From: Hadesarchaea archaeon
GTDB lineage: Archaea; Hadarchaeota; Hadarchaeia; Hadarchaeales; Hadarchaeaceae
Assembly (NCBI GenBank): GCA_023129675.1
Contig: JAGMBM010000075.1
Span: forward strand, 1-11,370
Direction of reading: 5' to 3'
DNA length: 11,370 nt
Shown here piece after piece: positions 7,388 through 11,370 of this stretch. Below the pieces are notes generated by a model that was given only the letters and a program-made list of their open reading frames with translations, was not told the DNA's origin and did no database searches. Every line of letters begins with the position of its first letter. Positions within the stretch are counted from its first letter, which is position 1. The position numbers and the translations under genes are program-made.

Positions 7388-9283
7388 ATGATAAGAATGG
7401 CTTTTAGAAGAATTTTATTGGTGAAACCAGCAGGAAGAACGGGATTAGGGTTTGCGTTGGCTTTAATTCCAATAAGCTTAGAATATGTCGCAGCGTCGAT
7501 CGAAGATATCGTTGATGAGGTAAATGTACTTGACATGTCATACGAAAAACGCCATTCGTTTCTGTATTTCCTAGATTTATTTCGTCCCGATTTAGTGGGA
7601 ATCTCAATGTCGGCAACCGAACATAAAAGTGGTTTGCGTATCGCTTCGATTGCCAAAAAGAGGGGGATTGTAACAGTGTTGGGGGGCTATCACCCGACTG
7701 CTATTCCAGATGAATTGCTTTCACATAAACAAGTTGATATGGTAGTCCGTGGTGAAGGGGAATTAACGATGAAGGAACTGGTCCAAAGGGGTTCTCCTGA
7801 GGGTGTTCTAGGTATTTCTTACAAAGAGAACAATAAGGTGATTCATAATCCCGATCGTCCATTGATTGGAGACCTGGATTCGCTTCCCTTCCCTGCACGA
7901 CACCTTAGACGACACAAATACACTAGTCCTCTTATAAGGGATAGAGAGGTAGATGAGATTCACACGTCTCGTGGGTGTTGGGGGCGTTGCACTTTTTGCT
8001 GCGAACCGAGTATGAGCAGAAGTCGCCAACGTTATCGTTCTCCGGAGAACGTAATAGAAGAAATCGATCAAATATACAATGTGATACACAAAGGGAAACC
8101 TCTATGTATCCTCATAGGAGACCCTAATTTTATGGGTGATGCCAAGAGAGTTGACCGTTTTTGCGATTTATTAAGCGGATTAAATTTTGACATAGTGTTT
8201 CATACCATGGTTCGGGTAGATTCAATGGCTAGACACCCTGAAGTCGTTAAAAAAATGTGTGACAATAACATTATTCATTTTTGTATGGGAATCGAAAGTC
8301 CGAATTTAAAAGATCTAAATATAACGCACAAAGGAATAAACACTGAAATGCAAAAAAAGGCCATACAGATAATTCGAGATTCCGGTGGCGTCGCTGCAGG
8401 CACTTTCGTAATAGGTTTACCAGATCAGAGCGAAGAAGAGATAAAGCAATTTCCAACATATGCTAAGAAAATAGGCTTGATGAGCGCGGCGTTCGGTATC
8501 GCAACACCATTTCCCGGGACCGAATTCTATGAGTCTTTAGAAAGAGAGGGTTTAATCTTCGAACGCGATTGGACCAAATACGATGAAAATAATTCTGTAT
8601 TTAAATCACCGAAAATAAGTAAACAACAAATTGAGGAACTGAGAACTTACTGTATAGGAAAGTTTTGGACACCGGACACCTTCTTTGACTGGCTTGCAGT
8701 CACTCAGAAAAGAGACGCTAGAAAAACGTCGCTGTCTAAGTTTATAATGGACAGAATCGTTCAGTTGGTATTCTTGGCTAAAGCAGGCTTTTCTCAACAA
8801 GTATCTTCCAAAAATATGGCTACTCAGTTTAAAGTCTTTATAGAATCAATGGCAGATCCCCGCGTTGAAGAATGCACAAGGAAAATAAGAATGCATCGAG
8901 TCGTAGATATGACAAGATTCCTTGCCATATTGGGTCCACAAACAATCCAATTAACTATAAGATACAAAAACAGACCGCTTACCAGTTACATTATGGAAAC
9001 CACAAGAAACACCGTAGAATATATAAAAATCATATCCGGAAAACAAGACAAAGCAACAATAAATTTTGACCTCAATTTCGATTTCGATCAATTGAAGGGT
9101 AGCAATAATTATCCTTTCAAATTGATAAAAGGTTCTGTTCGGAATTATATGTACCACGTCTTTAAACCATTAACTGTCGGCGATATACGCGAGACACTGA
9201 ACATGATTAAGTTCACCCTCGCTACCTGCGTAGAAATCATTTCAACTCTTGGACCTAAAATCTTTCAAAGACTGGCGTTTTAA
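7388..9283 (+). CDS. Cobalamin-binding radical SAM enzyme
   Basis: About 631 residues in three parts. Residues 5-140 look like a B12-binding Rossmann domain: ILLVKPAG near the start, then PDLVGISMSA and TVLGGYHPTAIPDELL. It lacks the DxHxxG motif, so cobalamin would bind without the lower histidine ligand, as in several radical SAM methylases. Next comes the radical SAM core with TSRGCWGRCTFC (CxxxCxxC, near residues 197-204) for the [4Fe-4S] cluster, and later GTFVIGLPDQSEEE and ATPFPGTEFYE, typical of the BchE/HpnP-like class. The last 200 residues form an extra domain I do not recognise, with a hydrophobic C-terminus. Related enzymes methylate unreactive carbon or phosphorus, or close rings, often on lipids, cofactors or natural products; the substrate here is unknown. 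In-frame starts are TTG 7382, ATG 7388 and ATG 7397; ATG 7397 puts the first beta strand nearest the start. Base and codon use are much more AT-rich than the neighbours, which suggests transfer. It is the only intact gene in the candidate tRNA-Leu island. Confidence 0.88.
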   Translation: MIRMAFRRILLVKPAGRTGLGFALALIPISLEYVAASIEDIVDEVNVLDMSYEKRHSFLYFLDLFRPDLVGISMSATEHKSGLRIASIAKKRGIVTVLGGYHPTAIPDELLSHKQVDMVVRGEGELTMKELVQRGSPEGVLGISYKENNKVIHNPDRPLIGDLDSLPFPARHLRRHKYTSPLIRDREVDEIHTSRGCWGRCTFCCEPSMSRSRQRYRSPENVIEEIDQIYNVIHKGKPLCILIGDPNFMGDAKRVDRFCDLLSGLNFDIVFHTMVRVDSMARHPEVVKKMCDNNIIHFCMGIESPNLKDLNITHKGINTEMQKKAIQIIRDSGGVAAGTFVIGLPDQSEEEIKQFPTYAKKIGLMSAAFGIATPFPGTEFYESLEREGLIFERDWTKYDENNSVFKSPKISKQQIEELRTYCIGKFWTPDTFFDWLAVTQKRDARKTSLSKFIMDRIVQLVFLAKAGFSQQVSSKNMATQFKVFIESMADPRVEECTRKIRMHRVVDMTRFLAILGPQTIQLTIRYKNRPLTSYIMETTRNTVEYIKIISGKQDKATINFDLNFDFDQLKGSNNYPFKLIKGSVRNYMYHVFKPLTVGDIRETLNMIKFTLATCVEIISTLGPKIFQRLAF

Positions 9284-9488
9284 GGTAGTTTTATCCTCCG
9301 ATCTCTATTGCTCACACAGTCAGTTTCTCAAGGATGTCTATAACGTGGGCGTGGAGCTGAGAGGAGGTCTAAACAACAACGTGCGTGGATAAACAAAATT
9401 CTCGGCCTCGCTCATTCAAATAGTTTAGTTTATTACAGCGATCGATTAAATCATCTTTGCAGGATTTTTACCAGTAAATTGGTGCTTA

Positions 9489-9505
9489 AATCCACTCCCC
9501 CGCAC
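9489..9505 (+). repeat. Right copy of tRNA-Leu 3'-end direct repeat (candidate attR)
   Basis: AATCCACTCCCCCGCAC matches 16 of 17 bases of the tRNA-Leu 3' end. The next two bases complete CCA (9505-9507), as if copied from a tRNA gene with an encoded CCA, unlike the local one. The sequence 5' of it does not fold as a T arm, so this is a 3'-end copy and not a second tRNA gene. It also sits in a 7-bp inverted repeat, TTGGTGC (9479-9485) with GCACCAA (9502-9508). Confidence 0.55.
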
Positions 9506-9564
9506 CAAAGTGGAAACAGTAAAAAAGGGGGTATCGTTAAGATTTGCCGAAAGTCTTGTAGCAG

Positions 9565-9709
9565 TCTTCCTCCTTTAGCTTGGAGGAGGGGTAGAGAGTT
9601 GGCAAATTGGCACTCTCTCGAGGAAAACAGTTCTCCCCATGACGCGCGCACTCCATAAAAAAAGCCCTTTGCGCGCGATCGGGAGTCGAATCGTGTGAAG
9701 GGTTTCACA
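9565..9709. other. Cluster of four consecutive perfect-stem hairpins
   Basis: Four inverted repeats stand in a row in 145 bases. TCCTCC/GGAGGA has an 8-base loop (9568-9587, extendable with wobble pairs). AGAGAGT/ACTCTCT has a 12-base loop (9593-9618). CGCGCGCA/TGCGCGCG has a 19-base loop (9643-9677). TGTGAA/TTCACA has a 4-base loop (9694-9709). On the minus strand, GCCC near 9727 could also close with GGGC just before the T7 at 9663-9657. This could be a structured small RNA, a multiple terminator or a protein-binding array. No known RNA family is recognised. Confidence 0.45.
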
Positions 9710-9733
9710 GGCTCGGTCGTTCGGGGCCCTCTC

Positions 9734-9740
9734 AAAAAAA
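9734..9740 (-). terminator. T-tract terminator of the nuclease gene
   Basis: A run of seven T on the minus strand, beginning 12 bases after the nuclease stop codon. Oligo-T stretches are the usual intrinsic termination signal in archaea. Further T-tracts lie at 9663-9657 and 9526-9521. Confidence 0.45.
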
Positions 9741-9752
9741 TCTTCAGAACCC

Positions 9753-10607
9753 TCAACTGGCTGCTTCAGACATCAAGTCCTTAGCTTCCTTTATTATCCT
9801 CCTAAGTTTCTCCTTGCTCACCCCTGATTTTTCTCGAAGGGTGTTCAAATCACGGATTATTAGGTCCTTGACGAGCATTAAACCGGCTCTGGACAGGTTT
9901 TCCAAGGTCTTTCTGTCGACCGAGGGCAGGATCGTCACTGGATATAACTTCTTTTCATCCACAAGCCTCTCTAAACCTTGACCTTTGGGGTGCAGCCAGC
10001 ATAGTAACCTCATCCCCTTGCAGTCAGCATAGCGTCTTGCAGCATAAGAGGCCCGGGTGTTGCAGGCAAGCCAAACCCCGTCGAACTTTGTTCCCTTACC
10101 CAACTCACTTGCCTCGTTTAGGTCCAAAAAACGCGCATACGTGTAGAGAGCATCTTTGAGATCGATAAAGGTGCCTGAGGTATTACGATACTTGCATTCG
10201 ATGAGGTATCTTTTGATTCTTTCTTCGCTAGCTTCCTCAGCGATGATGTCGACTTCATGTTTTACGCACCTGCCTTGAAGGATACTTCTCAACCTCGTCT
10301 TATACCCGTAGTGCTCTAGGACATTAGCCACGAAGGTCTCAAAGGGGAAGCCTGCTGGACCAAGGCGCATCATCGCCCCCTTGAGATCGTAGCGCATCGC
10401 CGCTCTCGCCTCTTCCTTTCTGAGCAGGGACTTCACCAGCTTCAAGATTTTCTTGGTGGTGATACCATCATAGATACTAGTCTTAATTTCTTTGATAATC
10501 CGCTCAGAAACTTCCCTACTTGCCCCAGCTCTCAGCAAAGTTCGTGTTATCTTTTCTGGTTGAAATCCCTCCACGCGTCCATCCGCTTTTACAACGTTTA
10601 TGGACAT
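9753..10607 (-). CDS. ATP-cone / PD-(D/E)XK nuclease / helix-hairpin-helix protein
   Basis: A 284-residue three-part protein. Residues 1 to about 88 resemble an ATP-cone (VVKADGRVEGFQPEKITRTL at the start), a regulatory nucleotide-binding fold best known from ribonucleotide reductases and NrdR. Residues 88-210 form an Mrr/Holliday-resolvase-like nuclease: E90 in FETFVANVLEHYGY, D120 in HEVDII, and E137-x-K139 in LIECKYRN, the PD-(D/E)XK catalytic set. Residues 228-278 look like a helix-hairpin-helix pair similar to the RadA N-terminal DNA-binding domain (LPSVDRKTLENLSRAG and SGVSKEKLRRIIKEAK). It is probably an archaeal DNA endonuclease controlled by a nucleotide. No methyltransferase gene is nearby, so a restriction-modification role is not supported. 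ATG 10607 is preceded by GAGGGTGA three bases upstream, a good Shine-Dalgarno site. Moderate GC content. Confidence 0.83.
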   Translation of the reverse strand: MSINVVKADGRVEGFQPEKITRTLLRAGASREVSERIIKEIKTSIYDGITTKKILKLVKSLLRKEEARAAMRYDLKGAMMRLGPAGFPFETFVANVLEHYGYKTRLRSILQGRCVKHEVDIIAEEASEERIKRYLIECKYRNTSGTFIDLKDALYTYARFLDLNEASELGKGTKFDGVWLACNTRASYAARRYADCKGMRLLCWLHPKGQGLERLVDEKKLYPVTILPSVDRKTLENLSRAGLMLVKDLIIRDLNTLREKSGVSKEKLRRIIKEAKDLMSEAAS

Positions 10608-10688
10608 GCTTCACCCTCACTACAAAGTTCGAGGGAAGGAGGTAATCTATCTATCGCACGGAAGTCTTCTGGAGGGTACAAATCTGGG

Positions 10689-10711
10689 TTCAAACCCCTA
10701 ATACCGCACCA
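10689..10711 (+). repeat. tRNA 3'-end-like sequence (tRNA-derived remnant)
   Basis: TTCAAAC fits a T loop (positions 54-60). It is preceded by GGG and followed by CCC for three T-stem pairs. The seven acceptor bases ATACCGC plus ACCA then fall at exactly the spacing expected for tRNA positions 66-76, with CCA in place. The two outer T-stem pairs are broken. No matching 5' acceptor (GCGGTAT), D arm or anticodon arm is found upstream, so this is not a functional tRNA. It ends in the same CCGCACCA as the repeat at 9489-9507. Confidence 0.35.
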
Positions 10712-10715
10712 TAGG

Positions 10716-10740
10716 TCAAAAATGGCCGGCGCATTTTTGA
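10716..10740 (-). terminator. Strong inverted repeat, likely terminator of the CxCxxC gene
   Basis: TCAAAAATG (10716-10724) and CATTTTTGA (10732-10740) form a perfect 9-bp stem with a GC-rich 7-base loop. It starts 24 bases after the stop of the upstream minus-strand gene, and each arm carries a T5/A5 run, so a terminator is the simplest reading. An operator for the nuclease gene is another option. Confidence 0.5.
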
Positions 10741-10763
10741 TGGCTAGTAAGAACTGGACGTAT

Positions 10764-11222
10764 TCATTTCTCGGGACTTTTCACTTCTTGATAAGCCTTT
10801 CTGACTACACCTATAATTTCATCAGCGTGATTCATTACATTTGAGCAATCTTCCACTGATGGATAATACTCTGTAGCAGGGAGCTTGTGCTTTTTTAAGA
10901 ACAATTTGTATTCCTCTAGGTATCCCCTAACATCCTTTGCTGGCACATTTTCTTTTGCAAGGGCATTGCCTATCAGCGTAAGGTAGGAAATCCTTGCTTC
11001 CTCGATTTTCCCTTTTTTCACAGCATCCTTAGCCCTTTTTTCGATCTCTTTGGGAGATTCATCGCCGACGTTTGTTGGGGAGATGATGAACTTCAGCAGG
11101 GATTCTTCATACGGCTTACCCTTTAGTTCGGGCTCGAGCAAATCCATAAACTTGCACAACGGGCAGGTGCATGCCGCCACAGCCTTCTGTGCCTCTTTCT
11201 TTTTTCCAAATAATCGCACCAT
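10764..11222 (-). CDS. Small CxCxxC protein of unknown function
   Basis: I do not recognise this family. The protein is 152 residues from ATG 11222. An in-frame ATG at 11246 would add eight residues, but a TATA-like box at 11254-11262 would be only 11 bases before that ATG. The same box is 35 bases before ATG 11222, which suits a short leader, and AGGGGA lies just upstream. A basic N-terminus is followed by ACTCPLCKFMD (cysteines 18, 20 and 23), which could bind zinc or an iron-sulfur cluster, though a fourth close ligand is not evident; a further cysteine is near residue 125. The rest is lysine- and glutamate-rich and predicted helical (for example KEIEKRAKDAVKKGKIEEAR), resembling a helical repeat. 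No signal peptide or membrane segment is seen. It has the same orientation as the nuclease gene but is separated from it by the inverted repeat. Confidence 0.7.
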   Translation of the reverse strand: MVRLFGKKKEAQKAVAACTCPLCKFMDLLEPELKGKPYEESLLKFIISPTNVGDESPKEIEKRAKDAVKKGKIEEARISYLTLIGNALAKENVPAKDVRGYLEEYKLFLKKHKLPATEYYPSVEDCSNVMNHADEIIGVVRKAYQEVKSPEK

Positions 11223-11253
11223 AAGCTCTTCCCCTATGAATGACATCTTCGAG

Positions 11254-11262
11254 ATTTATACC
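11254..11262 (-). promoter_or_regulatory. TATA box for the CxCxxC gene
   Basis: The minus strand reads GGTATAAAT, a good archaeal TATA box. About 26 bp downstream lies position 11231, giving a 9-base leader to ATG 11222. Confidence 0.5.
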
Positions 11263-11307
11263 ACTTATGGAGACTTGCCCTTGCACTTTTCGTGACACAG
11301 TTTGGAA

Positions 11308-11370
11308 TCAAAACACGTAGCTATAAATAGCGCTCCCTTTCGGCATCACCCGCGCGAAGCGCAGCATGGG
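11308..11370 (-). CDS. Possible C-terminal fragment of a gene extending past the right edge
   Basis: From the window edge the minus strand is open for 20 codons (PMLRFARVMPKGSAIYSYVF) to TGA at 11310-11308. Codons favour G or C in third position, as in the core genes here. The stop is about 50 bp before the TATA box of the next gene in the same direction, a normal arrangement. The fragment is too short to name. A plus-strand TATA-like CTATAAATAG at 11321-11330 inside it offers a competing reading: a promoter for a gene starting beyond the edge. Confidence 0.3.
   Translation of the reverse strand, partial: PMLRFARVMPKGSAIYSYVF

Larger units (their letters stand above)
6836..9505. mobile_element. 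Decayed integrated element in tRNA-Leu (inferred)
   Basis: About 2.65 kb bounded by tRNA-Leu and a 16-of-17-base copy of its 3' end. Inside are a C-terminal tyrosine recombinase remnant, broken small ORFs and one long gene. The gene uses many AT-rich codons (ATA, AGA, AAA, AAT), unlike the GC-rich flanking genes. Target, recombinase trace, repeat and composition shift all agree, but no complete integrase or replication gene remains. The element is inferred, and its right border could lie further out, for example near 10711. Confidence 0.55.
9284..9752. other. Gene-free spacer between the radical SAM gene and the nuclease gene
   Basis: I find no convincing gene in these 469 bases. The left 200 bases are AT-rich, with a lone GAGGAGGTC ribosome-site-like string (9361-9369) not followed by a usable ORF. 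The middle holds the tRNA 3'-end copy. The right half holds the hairpin cluster and three A-tracts (9521-9526, 9657-9663, 9734-9740), which read as T-tracts on the minus strand, downstream of the nuclease gene. Confidence 0.6.

Noticed and set aside
7180..7656. An intact 158-residue minus-strand protein
   Set aside because: Only the last 53 residues look like an integrase. The upstream part is antisense to the radical SAM gene, whose coding signal is strong.
9451..9756. Minus-strand open frame of 101 codons, TTG start overlapping the nuclease stop as TTGA
   Set aside because: It runs through the whole hairpin cluster and the tRNA 3'-end copy, starts with TTG without a ribosome site, and the translation looks like no protein. 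It is more likely a chance frame in structured DNA.
9754..10607. Restriction-modification system
   Set aside because: The nuclease domain is Mrr-like, but no methyltransferase or specificity gene lies in the window.
10630..10711. A complete second tRNA gene
   Set aside because: Only the T loop, three T-stem pairs and the acceptor 3' strand fit. No complementary 5' acceptor strand, D arm or anticodon stem could be found.
1..11370. CRISPR array, insertion sequence with terminal repeats, or rRNA
   Set aside because: No regularly spaced repeats, no transposase-like frame and no rRNA-like stretch were seen.

Overview
The window looks like part of an archaeal chromosome. The evidence is an archaeal-type elongation factor EF-2 with the diphthamide loop, a DUF1512 protein (a family I know only from archaea), a CCA-less tRNA-Leu gene, KsgA/Dim1, and GGTGA-type Shine-Dalgarno sites a few bases before several starts. 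The core genes are GC-rich and tightly packed. I cannot place the organism below domain level; a TACK or Hadarchaeota-like lineage would fit, but this is a guess.

Positions 1-6682 are a compact housekeeping block. An endonuclease III family DNA glycosylase (+) runs tail-to-tail into an aspartate kinase (-), with a 53-bp overlap of their 3' ends. A small SWIM zinc-finger protein lies just upstream of the kinase in the same operon. KsgA/Dim1 (+) diverges from that operon and overlaps EF-2 (-) by 14 bp at the 3' ends. The membrane-anchored DUF1512 protein lies upstream of EF-2 on the same strand.

Positions 6767-6851 hold tRNA-Leu(CAG). Right after it the character changes. The next 2.6 kb is AT-rich and gene-poor, with broken small ORFs, a C-terminal remnant of an archaeal tyrosine recombinase, and one AT-rich gene for a cobalamin-binding radical SAM enzyme. 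It closes with a 16-of-17-base copy of the tRNA-Leu 3' end at 9489-9505. I read 6836-9505 as the decayed remains of an element that integrated into tRNA-Leu and left the radical SAM gene as cargo.

Positions 9506-9752 form a gene-free stretch with four consecutive hairpins and three T-tracts (minus strand). After it come two minus-strand genes. The first is an ATP-cone / PD-(D/E)XK nuclease / helix-hairpin-helix fusion. The second is a small CxCxxC protein of unknown function. Between them lie a second tRNA-3'-end-like sequence and a strong inverted repeat. A probable C-terminal fragment of another minus-strand gene runs off the right edge.

The most interesting parts are the tRNA-Leu-anchored island with its radical SAM cargo, the hairpin cluster at 9565-9709, and the three-domain nuclease next to further tRNA-derived sequence.
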